Shown: piece by piece, positions 34,516 through 46,635 of the stretch
How the letters are laid out: each line of letters begins with the position of its first letter
How positions within the stretch are numbered: the stretch's first letter is position 1
NCBI GenBank assembly: GCA_947579605.1
Contig: OX388321.1
Coordinates: 21,691,614-21,755,613, forward strand
Origin: Athripsodes cinereus
Lineage: Eukaryota > Arthropoda > Insecta > Trichoptera > Leptoceridae
DNA: 64,000 nucleotides
Direction of reading: 5' to 3'
Notes under the pieces: model-generated
Database searches by the model: none
What the model was told of the DNA's origin: nothing
What the model saw: only the letters and a program-made list of their open reading frames with translations
Made by a program: the position numbers and the translations under genes

Positions 34516-35857
34516 TGTATTTGTGAAAATTATGGAATACATTTTGATTCTCGAACTGTGATTATTTGGAAAGAATCTAAAGAAATTCAAAATTAAACGA
34601 AGCATTATTTTAGATTTCACTCAGCACACCACTAAAATATTTAGTTTCTATACAAACCTATGATGGGTAAATATCCCATATTAAGTATTTGGATACTTGC
34701 CAACCTTGGGGCAATGGCTCCCAGAAGTGGCATCTCTAGTATATCGGCATTCTAGAAATGTCCAGAAATTCCTCTCCGCATAGCAGAATTCCTGAAATGA
34801 TGTTTGCTGACATTATCTCTGCTTCGTTGCTCTTGTCCGTCTCTTGTGCTTAAACTCTTTGTGAATATTGAATATTATGGATGTGTATTGTTTATTGAAA
34901 ACCAAGACTTAGCAAAACTGATATTATTAATACGTCGACTTGTTTTAGTGATTTTGATGAACAAGCATTTCTGCAAACTTTGTCAACAATTTATGTTAAA
35001 ATTATTTTGAAAACACAAGGACATATTGTAATTTTTCGATTCCCTCACGCCATTTGTCTTTTAAGGAAGACGGAAAGAAGTGAACTCATTTTAGAACTAT
35101 TTTTAATCAATAGTAGAAAGAAACACTTATTTCAAACTACATATTTTTTTAAAGGTAGAGTAGGATAAAAGCGGAAGATTATGAAGCTGGGATCTCTTGA
35201 TTAAATGTCCGAGACTTAAGAATCAAGCTTTCGGCCACCTTATTTTATATCCATATTCCAAAATCGCTATATTTTAATCATTTTATTGATTACTGATAAA
35301 GTTTTTCTGGGTTTCATTTATTTATTTGTTTCAATGTAATATTTTTCTTATATTCCTTCTTTTGTATTGTTTAACTTTCAATTAGGTACATCACTTATAA
35401 TATTGACAAGAAAAGTGAAATAATGTAATTCTAGACATTCAGAGTAGGTACAAATTCAATTCAAACAATTGAATACTGGAAATAAAATAGGGGCTAAGCA
35501 CCAAACGAAAAAAATAACAATGTGTGGCACTTACCGACCAACGAATTTTTTGATGGATCTAAGAGCCGAAAACAGATAGGCATGACATATTTACTTTTTT
35601 TGGGTATTGGCTTTGGCATATACAACCAATGGACGATTTTTTTTATAAACCAATATTTGCATTCTCAATGTGCTAATTACGCGACGTGATTGAATGAAAA
35701 GCTTTTCACTAAGTTCAGTTATGACTTATAAATCTTAATAAGTCCGCGACCGGCTTCGACACGTAAGTGTCACTATCGAGCATATTGAAAACTTGGTTAT
35801 TTGAGATTTATCTATTTATTTATTATGATAGTCTGTCAAGATATATTATTAATGAAT

Positions 35858-35925
35858 CTATCCATCATGACATCTTCTAATAGCGGGATAGCCAGCGGTC
35901 CAAAAGTATTCAATCTGCCCTTTAA
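35858..35925 (-). mobile_element. SINE-like tail fragment
   Basis: TATCCATCATGACATCTTCT followed by AATAGCGGGATAGCCAGCGG is a diverged complement of the tail. Confidence 0.45.
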
Positions 35926-36127
35926 AGACAACGACACATACGTGACATACCCGATGACGGACCTATAAAAATTAACAAATTTACCAAAAATAATTAAACT
36001 TTTGATTTGGACGCAGATATAACATTTCTGTACTTTCCAAATAAAATTTATTGGCAAATGAATAAACTCCACGTACAAATAGATTATAATATAATATACT
36101 TACTTTACTTTCCGTGTCCATAATCAT

Positions 36128-36473
36128 CTATACTCTGTCCCTCCAGTAGTTCGCAGCCAAAATGGCATTGTCATTAGCTCGCCATAGATCTTCCTCAGAG
36201 CACCCCCCTCCCATAAGCGGGCAATTCAGCAGGTGTGTCATGTTCTGGGTTTCCCCACAGTCGCACTTCACATCCTGGCCGGCCTCCAGCATTCCCCATC
36301 TGTCCAGGTTCACCCTGCATCTTCCTACGCCTGTCCTCAGTCTGTTCAGGGATTTCCAGGTTGCATATGGTAGTTGGTGACCTGTTGGAAGTTCCTCTGT
36401 TGGTTTGGGTAGATTTTCATTTCCCAAGTGTTCTTTCCACAACTCAACTCTTCTCCCTTTGATATTATATGTA
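36128..36473 (-). mobile_element. Non-LTR retrotransposon C-terminal fragment
   Basis: The minus-strand frame reads ELWKEHLGNENLPKPTEELP, WKSLNRLRTGVGRCRVNLDR and WGMLEAGQDVKCDCGETQNM, then THLLNCPLMGGGC and LWRANDNAILAANYWRDRV. It has the same LNRLRTG.G and C.CGE.Q...HLL.CP motifs as the 33.4-kb element but a different sequence, so it belongs to another family of the same type. The 3' end is the low-coordinate side. Confidence 0.8.
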
Positions 36474-36879
36474 ACAATATAATATCCAAATGTATGTGAG
36501 CGGGTAAAATATAATATTATGTATACAACATGCCGACAGATGCCCGGTTGAATAATAATAATAATAATAATACAAATATCTATAAAACCGGGTAATAATA
36601 CCTCCTGCAACTAAAAATAGTAATAATAATAATAATACCACTTCGAACGTATACAAAAGAGCTGCAAGTGAAAAACATACCGCGAGTATTTTCTGTTGTT
36701 TCCGCTTTAGTACCTGTTTATCTATATACTTACCTAGGTATACATGGAGATTTATTTATTAACCGAGACAGTTTGCCCCGACATATTTTCAATTATTATT
36801 GTTGATAAACTTTTTTCTATCCATTTTTGTAGATACTTTTGCTACGTCAATAGTTTCGTGTTGTTAGTAACTTTTGACG

Positions 36880-37305
36880 TTATTATCATCATTACGCCGC
36901 TTCTCTCAGGGTAAGCAGAAAATATCGAGTGTCACTTACTCCTATCCTTGCATACAATTTTCGCTTCCGTCACTTTCATGCAATTTCTCATTCATCCTCC
37001 TCTCCTATTCATTATGAGTTTAACACGTGATCGTCGTGTAGGATCCGGTTTACATAAATGATCTTGCCATTTGATCCTCAGACGGCCACCTCCACTATAT
37101 TTTCTTGTTCATTCTGTCGTCATTCATTATTACCACATGCCCAAACCAGCGTAACTTATTAAAATTCATCTTTGTTATTACACTCACATCCATTTCACAC
37201 TCTTCTCACATATCCTTTACAACGATCTTATTTCTACTGCATTAATGCACCGCTTTCATCCTTTTTAGCCATGTCCACATCTCACTTGCATACAATAGTT
37301 GACAC
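36880..37305 (-). mobile_element. RTE-like LINE C-terminal fragment
   Basis: On the minus strand, broken frames give MDVSVITKMNFNKLRWFGHV, the conserved ORF2 segment before GRPR, and further on the E.R.MNEK region. The 3' end lies at the low-coordinate side in ATTATCATCATTACGC. Many stops are present. The TIR element at 37310-37841 abuts its 5' side. Confidence 0.7.
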
Positions 37306-37309
37306 TAAT

Positions 37310-37841
37310 GGGGTGTTCACATTTGGCGAATATCGCCAGGCGAATTTCAAAATATATCGCCAGGCGAAAAAACAAAATTCGCCGGACATCCATTGATCTT
37401 CTCACCTGTTCACACATTCCACCGATATAGAAACGATCTGTCAGATGCGCTTTGATTTTGACACTATTTTCAAAATGGCGTCGAGATGGAGATCGTCAAG
37501 TGTTTATTTTTAGTCTTAAATGTTATAGTAGAGGTTATAAAGCGCCTTCTAATTAAGGAAACAAACGCCACAAACCAACAACAAAGATAACAGCTGTCAC
37601 GAAGCGGGAAACATTATAAAATTTATAGGTTATAAAGTTTTTACCATAGATACGAACGCCGCGCACATCTGCGCATGCGCGAATCGTTCAATCGGCCGAA
37701 AATGTTGGAAGGTGGTCAACTCGAGAGGATATCGTTTCTACTGGTTTTTATCGTTTCAGACTAGCTGTCATTTTGTTTACACGGTTCAAATGGCTGGCGA
37801 TATTTTGGTGCCTGGCGATATTTGCCAAAGTGAGAACACCA
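37310..37841. mobile_element. DNA element with about 30-bp terminal inverted repeats
   Basis: GGGGTGTTCACATTTGGCGA followed by ATATCGCCAGGCG on the left is matched by TGCCTGGCGATATTTGCCAA followed by AGTGAGAACACCA on the right. CGCCAGGCGAA repeats again just inside the left end. No transposase motif and no clear target duplication were seen. It abuts a minus-strand LINE fragment. Confidence 0.72.
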
Positions 37842-38490
37842 CATAAGACAGCAGAACACCAACCTTTGAGCTGTGGTAGATATTATGTTTCTATTTATAA
37901 TTATTGGCAGGATTGCACCGTTTACCACTTTTCTCCTTTCAATATCTCTTTAACACTTTACATCTCTCGTGAACAAACTACCTAAGTACACGCATTCATT
38001 TATTTGCTCTAAAACTTCATTGTCAATCATTACCTGGAATGACATTTTCTCGTTTTCTTTATACATTTAAAAAAAAGTGCGAATATAATTTTAATGTATG
38101 TCATATTGTACTTTATTCAGAAACTCAAAGTTAGCATACCAAATACAAGTGAAACTGTTCAAGAAGGTACCTACGTAAAATAAATGTCGCATTCGCAGCA
38201 TCTTCCAGCCAACAAAAGAATTCCAAATTTAATATGTACATACCTTCACTTTAACTTTATTATTGTTTATGGAGATTCATTTGCGATTTAAAATACAGGT
38301 AGGTACCTACTTATTATAAATAATAATATTTCAAAGTTATTACGAAAGTTCTACTTTAAAACAAAACGCTCGTTATTCTCGGCTTTTAAAGTACCTACGT
38401 AGTGAAACTCGAAATAAATATTTTAGTTTGTTCATAAACATATTCATACAACATCGTGTTTGATTTACATAAAAAAGTGTAAAAAAATCC

Positions 38491-38691
38491 GAGAACCGCG
38501 TGGCTTGATCACGTGGATCAAATTCTCAAGGACGGCTCGTGTTGAGTAAGAGGAACCGACGTGCGTGTATGAGGAACTGTATGAATGTGGAGGAAGCGAA
38601 GGAAGTGTGTAAAGATAGATCTGTTTGGCGTTCCGTTCTCTCTGCCTACCCCACTTGGGACACGGCGTGAGGGTATAGATAGATATAGATA
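38491..38691 (+). mobile_element. RTE-like LINE 3' end with (TAGA)n tail
   Basis: In broken frames it reads WLDHVDQILKDGS, then the MRNCMNVEEAKEVCKDRxxWRSVLSAYPTWDTA-like ending (visible parts: MWRKRRKCVKID and GVPFSLPTPLGTR in the neighbouring frame). The same C-terminus is intact at 57954-58172. The 3' end CTACCCCACTTGGGACACGG..GTATAG runs into (ATAG)n at 38672-38691. This 3' end resembles that of the SINE-like repeats in the window. Confidence 0.75.
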
Positions 38692-38871
38692 TAGGTGTAA
38701 AAAAATTCCATTTACATAATATGTACCTAGTTGATGTTTTACATTCTTAATTGAAAGATTAGTTTGCCGCTTATTCTAACTAATACGACTACTATTATTT
38801 TTATTTATTTTTTGTGACAATAAATAAAAAAAAGTACACGTTTCATTTTTCGGCATTCACTATGTAACAAT

Positions 38872-39043
38872 CGTGTTCGAAAAAATAAGACATTTTATAT
38901 CTTAAATTCGGCGATGAGGTTTGCCACCCATCCTGAATGTCTTGATTTTATATTGGCACGGAGAAGACAGCTTGCATGTTTTATATGCAGTTGCTCTGTT
39001 GGCTACCCCATTTGTGGGATATGCCGTGATGGTATAGTATAGT
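38872..39043 (+). mobile_element. SINE-like repeat, 5'-truncated, 13-bp target duplication
   Basis: The copy starts inside the B-box-like motif (CGTGTTCGAAAAAATAAGAC) and runs to GGTATAGTATAGT. ACTATGTAACAAT flanks it perfectly at 38859-38871 and 39044-39056. It is nearly identical to the 48289-48540 copy over the shared part. Truncation from the 5' end with an exact duplication is the expected outcome of LINE-driven insertion. Confidence 0.88.
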
Positions 39044-39869
39044 ACTATGTAACAATTTCTAGACATTCAAAAAAAATTGTTCAATTGTTCAAAAAAATAA
39101 GTGTTCAGTGAAGAGCAAATATGATCAATTCCTCAAAGTAAAATTAAATTTCTTAGAACAAAACCGAACATCATTCGATGCATCTTATCATCCTCCAAAC
39201 CATGTCATAAAAATTGAGATCAGTGCAAATTGAGAATAAATAAATGAAATGAAAAATAAATAAATTATAATATATATTTTACGACACCGGATGTAGAAAA
39301 TTGTCATAAATAATAATAATAGTGATAACAATTTCAACAATAAACAGCTGAAAGCAGTCCGCATAAAAGGAAATTTAGTAAGTAGAAATAATAGCGAAGC
39401 CTTTGTTAGTAGCTTTATGCATATTATAATATAGAAAATATCTCATAGAACTGAACGGACTACCATCCATTGCTTTTATACCACATGTCCATTATATTTT
39501 TGTCTCTGATGTGGATACGGAAATAAAACTGTTGAAATAAGAGAAAAAGTTAACAGGTAGGTACAACGTATTCAGATACGACTGTTAGGTATGTGAAAGA
39601 TAGTTTTACTAATATAGCTAGTATGTCTCTGCGCTTTTGCATTTTAGAGTTTTTCAAAACATCGCTTTGTTGTTTCGTTTCAAATTTCATGTATTTCTTT
39701 GGAAGAGATGTTCACAGGGCTTGATTGCCAACCCCGACAGACATCTTAACTAATATTTTACATAATATTATATGAAATATAAAAAAACACTGTTCTTTGT
39801 TTTACATAAATGTGTACAAAGTATACCACAATTACGCCTAGCGCTTTCACCAATACATTGGCATCATCA

Positions 39870-39988
39870 GGGGGGCTAAAAGGCCACTTTATATGAATCA
39901 TAATAGGAATTGTGAAACGATTTTTCGGTAACATTTTCACCAAATATGAATTGTAAAGGAATTGCTCAATGTGGCCATTTTAGGCCCC
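39870..39988. mobile_element. MITE with GGGGGCTAAAA termini, small copy
   Basis: GGGGGGCTAAAAGGCCACTT on the left, and GCTCAATGTGGCCATTTTAG followed by GCCCC on the right. The family also has a 669-bp copy (60037-60705) and a half copy ending at about 42113. Confidence 0.75.
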
Positions 39989-40080
39989 TAGGGCGGAGTA
40001 TAATGTCGAATTGGCGTTCACGCTAAATAGGTTTTGGTCTTAAGAGTATCAAATATCATAAGTCGGTAGTCTATCTCCCG

Positions 40081-40510
40081 AGGAGTCCCCGGTAAAAAAT
40101 AGGTTTCCCACTCATTTTTCTTAGTTTTCGAATGTCCTGTAAGAGACAGATATTCGTAAACATTACTTTTGAGACATTTAACATTTTTTATTCAGCCGCT
40201 GGATATGGTCACGAGACACTTAGGATGAAAGCTCCAAGTATCTCTGATAAGGTTTCGCGAGGTCGCAAAGAGTTTTCTACCCTTTTTCAAAATCTTTCCG
40301 ACGTGCTTAACAAAGAAAAACTAACCTGACCGATTTACACCCCATCATAGTGTGAGATAATCGATTTTCAATCAAGCCTCGATGAGGTAGGTATGCCAAC
40401 CATCCTGAATATTTAATATTCTATTGGCACAGAGAGGACGGCTTGCTTGTTTGTTTCATGCAACTGATCCGATGGTTACTCCACTATTGGAAAATCTTTG
40501 ATGGTATGAA
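40081..40510 (+). mobile_element. SINE-like repeat split by about 185 bp of foreign sequence
   Basis: The head (GTCCCCGGTAAAAAATAGGT to TATTCAGC) ends near 40196. The body resumes at about 40381 (GATGAGGTAGGTATGCCAAC) and continues to ATCTTTGATGGTATG. The intervening block is not part of any other copy and is open in the frame reading GHETLRMKAPSISDKVSRGR then KEFSTLFQNLSDVLNKEKLT and a stop at 40327-40329. I do not recognise that peptide. Confidence 0.65.
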
Positions 40511-41976
40511 TGACTGAACGAACATTTTGCATAAGATTCACGTACCTATTTTCTTTTTTTTACGAAAGTTTGTCAAATTATGTATATTCCAAACAAAATA
40601 AAAAGTATAAATAATTAATCCACGAAACAGAATAATAATACCGAAACATTCAACAAACTTTTTTCTGATTGAGTTACAAGACAGTAACGGGAAAGTTCCG
40701 ATGCGAGGTTATAAAAGGGTAAAGACAAAAAGGGGTGAAGATTATATTTCTAATAAAATATTTATCTCAAAAAGGAATGTAAATATTTGAGATTTCTACT
40801 ACTAAGTCCACTATAATAATGTCATATCTTCTATTTATTTGTCCTTGGTTTGATTTGGAAGTAACCGGCCAACATTCTGAATTTATAAAAATATAGAAAA
40901 CAATAATCAAACGTGAAGCTCGGTGTAAGCAAAAAACAAATGTTTTTTTCTATATTGTTTACTATTTAGAGAAATGTCTTGGGTCTTATAAGGATGTAGT
41001 AAATCTGAAAATTACAGCTGGTTCACAACCGACGGCTTTTGGCGAAGGTTTATGATAATGTTGAATTATGAATAAATACATTTTTTTGTGATTCCATCGT
41101 ATCTATGACCATAAACCTTTACCTATATACATGTATCTTGTGAGTACTATCTACTATTTAATGAGATGGTAGGTTGTTTATGAGGGATTTTACTTTATAT
41201 TTGAATGAGCCTATAGTTGAAGAGAACCGAATACCGTCGAGGAGGTTCTTCAAGATTCTGGTAGCATATAGGTACGGTGAAAGATGACGAGTAAAAAATC
41301 CCAGGTGGGAATCCAAGAAGCCGATTATTTTAGGTCCTTAATGATATACCATGGAAAGAAAGTGAACAAACCGATGAAAATGTTTCTATAAATTTTCGAA
41401 TATTTGATTGTAGATTTTCCCACGAGTCTCTCGTCATTGTTTCCAAGCGATGATCTGCCAATATCCAAGCTGTCTCAGCTTACACAAAAATAAATTACAA
41501 TTCTGCAAAATGTAAATTGTGTTCCTAAGAACAACGTAATCAAGTTGCTAATGTCTTATAAACACGATTATTACTTTTGGATAATTCTGAGAAATTGACA
41601 TAATAAATTCCCACACAACTTGTAAAAGTTTAATTAAAAGCTCTTTAGATTCAATACGTTATTTCGGCATTATTAAGGTTATTTCAAGCGTGTTATTTTT
41701 GTAACGGATACTAATACCTATTATTAGATTTTTTTGTTGTTGAGATACTTGAGACTTTGAAAACTTCTAGATTGATGAAGTTTTCTGAACCATTTTTTAC
41801 GTAACTTTTTGAGAACCTACATCATGGTGTATTATGTATTTGTTATTTTTAACTTAAAATAATGCAAAAAGGTAAAAATAAAAATAAATCATTTGAGGTG
41901 AAAATTTGAATATACGTAATACTTTACGCGGGATGAGAAAGTCTTTTTATAAATCTCAAAATAAAATGCCAGACAG

Positions 41977-42113
41977 ATGAATTGCTGATATGAATTGGGT
42001 GCAATTCGTAATATGAATTGCCAACTGTGTTTCCATTTTATGAACTGTTATGCAATTTCTTATAATATGATCCTACTATGATTCATATAAAGTTGCCCTT
42101 TTAAGCCCCCAGA
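41977..42113. mobile_element. Half copy of the GGGGGCTAAAA MITE
   Basis: Only one terminus is present: GATTCATATAAAGTTGCCCT then TTTAAGCCCCC at about 42077-42113. It resembles the right end of the 60-kb copy. GAATTGC words are repeated inside. Confidence 0.55.
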
Positions 42114-42685
42114 TTGAAAATCTGGGTGTCCATGAAGGCTTTCTCCTCCACAAAAAATATAATAAAGGATATACTCGTATAGTCGTATTTTCGTTATTGA
42201 TGTACACCAGGATACACATTTGATAGGTAAAATTTTTGATGATATCGAAGTTTTTAAGTAATTTATGAAAATTGAAAGCTCTAGGTGTATTTATGGTTTA
42301 CGTTTTGTACACTTTTGTGAAGCAAAAATAAAGTTTATTTTATATTTTAAAATTATTTTAAATATCGTTTTACAATTTTAAGACTGAATATTTGAATTCT
42401 TTATGTTTATTTATTTATGTTATAGAATTATAAACCAACAAGATGTCCTATGGTTTGTCACAAAACAGTCTATTACAAAGTATTTAGTTTAAAAATTTAC
42501 TCACTTTCCTACAAAGGATAAATATTTAAAATTTAAAAAACTGTAAAAAGTATTTTTCGCAAGAATCCCTTAACAATCCTCGCACAGAATTTAATTAAAA
42601 CTCGTATTGAGTTACAGTTAAAACTCGAATTATCTATTACTTGTTTGAAAAAATACTTATCATATTATTTTTTCTATTTTCCCAG

Positions 42686-42844
42686 GTATCCGCCGTGGTA
42701 GATGATGTGTACGCTGAGCACTCTCATGTTGCTGGACAATTTAGCATGCTGGCCTCCAGCAGAGCACATGTGGCTGGAAGTCTCAATCCCAGAGCTCTTC
42801 TAGGGGCCAGGGTGCACAGCAACTTTATTGGATGTCTCAAGAAG
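42686..42844 (+). CDS. Nrx-1: Neurexin internal exon: end of LNS2 domain
   Basis: This is an internal exon of 159 bp (53 codons). It is preceded by a pyrimidine-rich tract ending CAG (42684-42685 = AG) and followed by a GTAAGA donor at 42845. The peptide ends in NFIGCLKK, the closing signature of a neurexin laminin-G/LNS domain, and carries DDVYAEHSHVAGQFSML upstream, which is close to the fly neurexin-1 sequence as I recall it. Neurexins are presynaptic single-pass adhesion proteins whose LNS domains bind neuroligins and other partners outside the cell. By alignment with the vertebrate LNS2-LNS3 junction, this is the last part of LNS2. Cys50 of the exon should pair with Cys33 of the next exon. 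Both exon borders are phase 0, so skipping it would keep the frame. The reading frame is open upstream of the acceptor, but that part is intron. The domain number comes from family knowledge; the exon borders are read from the sequence. Confidence 0.93.
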
Positions 42845-43368
42845 GTAAGATATATAAATCACTGTAGATAGCCAGTGTAAAATTTAAAATATAAAAAAAA
42901 AATCGATAGTTACAAAACAAAATCATCAAATTAATTTACATAAGGAAAAATGTGAAGATATGCAGTGGCGAGACTATCATTATATTAGTGATTTCTTCCA
43001 TCTAACCACGTCATGTTAAAACAAAATAAACTATGTACAAAAAATAATAAAAATCGCTATGCTAACCAAAAAGAAAAAAAAACACAATCCACACACTCAA
43101 CACTCCGAAGTGACTGTCAACAATATACCTATAGGAAAGGGTCATATTACAGGCCTGCTTTTAGGATTACCATTTTCGGTTTTAGAATGAAAACGTCAAA
43201 GTTATGCAAAATCTATGATGTACAGACTTATAAACCCTGGAAGGATGAAAAGGGATAGAAGGGAAAAGAAAAGTTGGTGTGACTGTGATGGTATAAATGC
43301 ATGAATGAATATTTCTATGCGAAGATTAGGAAGATAGTTACTACAGTTATACGATTGGTTTTTCTCAG
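42845..43368 (+). other. Nrx-1: Short neurexin intron
   Basis: This intron is 524 bp, bounded by GTAAGA and CTCAG. It is AT-rich with no recognisable repeat. It is the only short intron visible in the gene here. Confidence 0.9.
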
Positions 43369-43521
43369 GTGGAGTTTTCTGCGGACACCCTTCGCTTTAA
43401 CCTGATAGACCTGGCCAGGACAGGCAGCAAACTCATCAGTGTGACTGGGAACGTGGAATATTCCTGCACTTCAGCAGACTACCAGGATCCAGTATCATTT
43501 TTAACGCGAGACTCTCATCTT
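43369..43521 (+). CDS. Nrx-1: Neurexin internal exon: LNS2-LNS3 linker
   Basis: This exon is 153 bp (51 codons), with acceptor TTTTTCTCAG ending at 43368 and a GTGAGT donor at 43522. It begins VEFSADTLRFNLIDLAR, which follows directly from the GCLKK end of the preceding exon. It ends QDPVSFLTRDSHL, the lead-in to the next LNS domain. Cys33 (in EYSC) matches the conserved cysteine that closes the LNS2 disulfide in neurexins. The DPVSF.TRDSHL segment is the counterpart of the vertebrate DPITF.TPESFI segment that opens LNS3. Phase is 0 at both ends. Its first codon is GTG (Val), which is a splice-junction codon and not a translation start. The preceding intron is only 524 bp, so these two exons sit as a pair in otherwise very long introns. 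Confidence 0.94.
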
Positions 43522-45009
43522 GTGAGTATATTGTTGACTTTTTTCTCATCATGACAATATTATCTTTCCATTCATAATTGGTGAAACTAGCTAAGATCCC
43601 TATGTGGTGCTTTCCACGCTGTTTTTTTTTATCTATTTTCTTTCGAAAAAAAAAATCATTTTTTTTTATTAAAGTAAATTGCGGTCTCCGCATGACTGAC
43701 AATCTTCAAATTCTACTTGATTACTCACTTTTCGTTACCATAATGCAGAACTATCCTATGTAAGTTTAAATTTTGGTCAAACTGAGTTAAGTATTGGGAA
43801 ATAAGAAATGATAATAAGAGATACTAAATAGTTTAATCAATCTGAGTAATAAGATTCGTGTATAATAAGGCATGTCAAAAATTGCTTTAGATATTTTTAA
43901 TATTTTTTTTTTATTACAAAAACAATTTTTTTAACTGGTCCTTTGAAAAATCACCCTAAAACACTTCCAATATGTAGTTCTGCATTAAAATAGCGTTTTG
44001 TTGGTTCTCTTGAGGCGCTAATTTCCAAATGCACTAATCTGTTATTCTTGCAAGAAACAGTTTATTATTAAAACATTCAAAACCCTCTGGTTGGGTTTGA
44101 ATAAAAAATCTACTAGAAAAAAGGGCATTGAAGAGAGAGTGCAGAATAAAAGATGATAGTTGTAGTCCTGTCCGCGAGGACAATTTTGATTTGAATGAGC
44201 GGATAAATAGGAGTTTATTGCTGTTGAAAAAAATATTCTGGTACGCGGTGGGTCTCTTTTTAATATGAAAACCCTTTCATTGTCATTATTAAATTGGAGG
44301 ATCCTGTCATTTTTCTTGATATGAACAATAAATAATATGTATATTTTTATGATTTTTGGTGGAAAATAGAAAAAATAATAATAATCTTTTGATGTAGCTG
44401 CTATTGGTACCCCTGCTATTAATAATAAAAGACCCCGAGGGTGTTTCTTAATGGACGGTCATTTCTCTCCAGAGGCGTTCGCAGTTCCCATGTAGGGATT
44501 ACATATTTTTATAAAGCGAAATAATTGTACGGACTACCCAAGAAACAAATGCTCGACCAACAAAATAAACTGACCTGCCTCTCATACTATTTGTGAGATG
44601 AAAAAAAACTAAATGAGTGACCAATATCGAGCGACAAATAATGAATAACCGAGCTGCGCAAAAAGGACCACAGTTATATACTAAGTGAGTGACCGACGAA
44701 ACTTAACGAGCGACGAAAAATTCTGACTGAGCAACTATAGACATACATAGGCATACCGAGTGAATGACAGGAAATAAACAGACAAATACGAGTTTTATTT
44801 TTTATTTTATTATTCGGCATCATTATACGAAATAAATATTGCAAAAAAAAAATACTAATTTAATTTTTTATTCTGTAATCTACCTTCTTATTTATTTTAA
44901 ATTGTGTGTGAAAATATGTTATTTTTATTAATATTTTTTTTAAAATGAAGTGATTATATTTATAAACCTAAATACGTTTTCACTATACCTACATAAGTTA
45001 AGTACCTAA

Positions 45010-45482
45010 AGTAGCATTCACATTGCTTCACTTTGGATGATCATCCAGAGTGTCAGGGTCAAACCTGTTCATCGAAAGTGAACACGTCTGTTCACATTTG
45101 TTCATCCTATGCTTTCACTGCCATGTCTACTTTCTCACTCATGTTGTATGTAGTTTGACGTATTTTCGTATAAAAATAATTCAACAAATTCAAAAATGAA
45201 AAATAACACTTAAAATAAATTAATATAGGTCTCGACTGCATAATAATTTTGTACATGATTCTGACATTCAATACAAATTCATAGAGAATTAAACAAATAA
45301 TAAGATAAAACTTGTTTATGGTCATTTCAGTGAAAGGACCTTTCATCAAAATTATGACGAGTGGTAATCTCTTTCCTCCGTCATCGCTAGTGATCACTAG
45401 CGATGAAACGCCCGTTCACACCTGTTCATCTTGGAGGATCATCCGGAGTGATCACTGAAAGTGAACGTATGTGAACGACCCT
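45010..45482. mobile_element. Harbinger-like MITE with TAA target duplication
   Basis: It is 473 bp. TAA flanks it at 45007-45009 and 45483-45485. Termini AGTAGCATTCACATTGCTTC and (complement of right end) AGGGTCGTTCACATACGTTC share the TTCACAT..TTCACTTT pattern. The internal palindrome GTGATCACTAGCGATGA is prominent. The 3-bp TWA duplication is the PIF/Harbinger habit. No ORF of transposase type is present. Confidence 0.7.
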
Positions 45483-46635
45483 TAACACTTGTATCGCGAA
45501 GATGTACCTTATAAGTCGGGAAGGGAGTTTGAATCCGTAACTCATGACAATATTAGTAGTTAGGTACTATTCGGATACCTGCCACGTAATTGTTTTCATT
45601 ATATTTTATTGTTTTATAAACACGTCATCTTAATAAAAAAACGTCAATCCTCAAAAAGTAAAACTTACTTTCAAGTTATTAAATTAACTTTGTAAAACGT
45701 AGTTACTTAATTATTGTTGAGGTACCTACTTACTACGGTATATAATTCGTTCTCCCATAATTATTATGAATGAAGCAATTAATGATTCAATGAACTTTAA
45801 GGTGAACGTATCAAAACTTTGATTATCTTGAATAACCTATTTTTATGTAGATACCTATGTAGTTTTTTATCTGGAAAAAAACAATCCGGTGTAATATTGT
45901 GGTTTCATCAAGCACAAAATTAATTATTTTTTGTAGCCATTTGACAGGTCACAAGTACCTACTAAAATTTGTACGTTTAATTGATTTGTAGGTAAGGTTA
46001 GCAAGGTAGTATCAATCATGTAAATGAGAATAAAGATTTTGTGTTCTATAAAACAAAATAGACGAAAACAACGAAAACTGCCTTAAATTTGACAATCTGA
46101 CATGAAAAATTATTGAAAAAGGAACATAGAAAAAAGATCGCTTGCGCGAAAATATTGCCAGATGAGGAGTAATAATTTTTTTTTATATATTTTGAAATGT
46201 CCAAATGCGTCTATAAGATTGAAAAACCTCATCCCAAACTAATGATGCTTTGTACTTTGAATCTTCAATATACATAGATTCCGATTAATTTTTAATATCT
46301 TCATTGTTTATTTTATGCAGATAAGAATGAGTAAGGAACCTACCGTCAACGATATAATAGAAGTGAAGTTACTGGTGCAATGCGGTATTAAGAAACACCA
46401 ACTTTACCAATACACGTGTTGCATTCGAAGCCGAAGAGTAATTATTTTTTCTATGGTTGCATCGTTTCTTCCTTTGTTTAAAATTATTGGGATAATGTAC
46501 CACAACATTTATACCGATTTCCATTATACCGACTTCATTTTTTTCACCTAATTAAAATCAACGATACACATATACCTATAGTCAACGCGCAAAACATATA
46601 AACATGAAACAACCAGATAAAAAATGATATTTTTC

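Larger units (their letters stand above)
1..42685 (+). other. Nrx-1: Neurexin intron (3' part), repeat-rich
   Basis: I recognise no neurexin exon upstream of 42686, so this 42.7-kb stretch is read as the downstream part of one or more very long introns. A short exon (under about 20 codons) could be missed. The stretch is filled with the transposon remnants listed separately. Sub-stretches with only AT-rich unrecognised sequence include about 2320-3900, 5200-5940, 6640-7660, 8930-10500, 11580-12530, 15200-16560, 19830-20240, 27770-28310, 28480-29420, 32170-32850, 34520-35850, 37850-38480, 39060-39860 and 40510-41970. Confidence 0.7.

Noticed and set aside
42641..42685. Apparent start codon and hydrophobic leader just before the first neurexin exon
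   Set aside because: The 'leader' is the translated polypyrimidine tract ending in a CAG acceptor, not a signal peptide.
45107..45397. 96-residue minus-strand frame
   Set aside because: It lies wholly inside the Harbinger-like MITE and shows no transposase or other motif.
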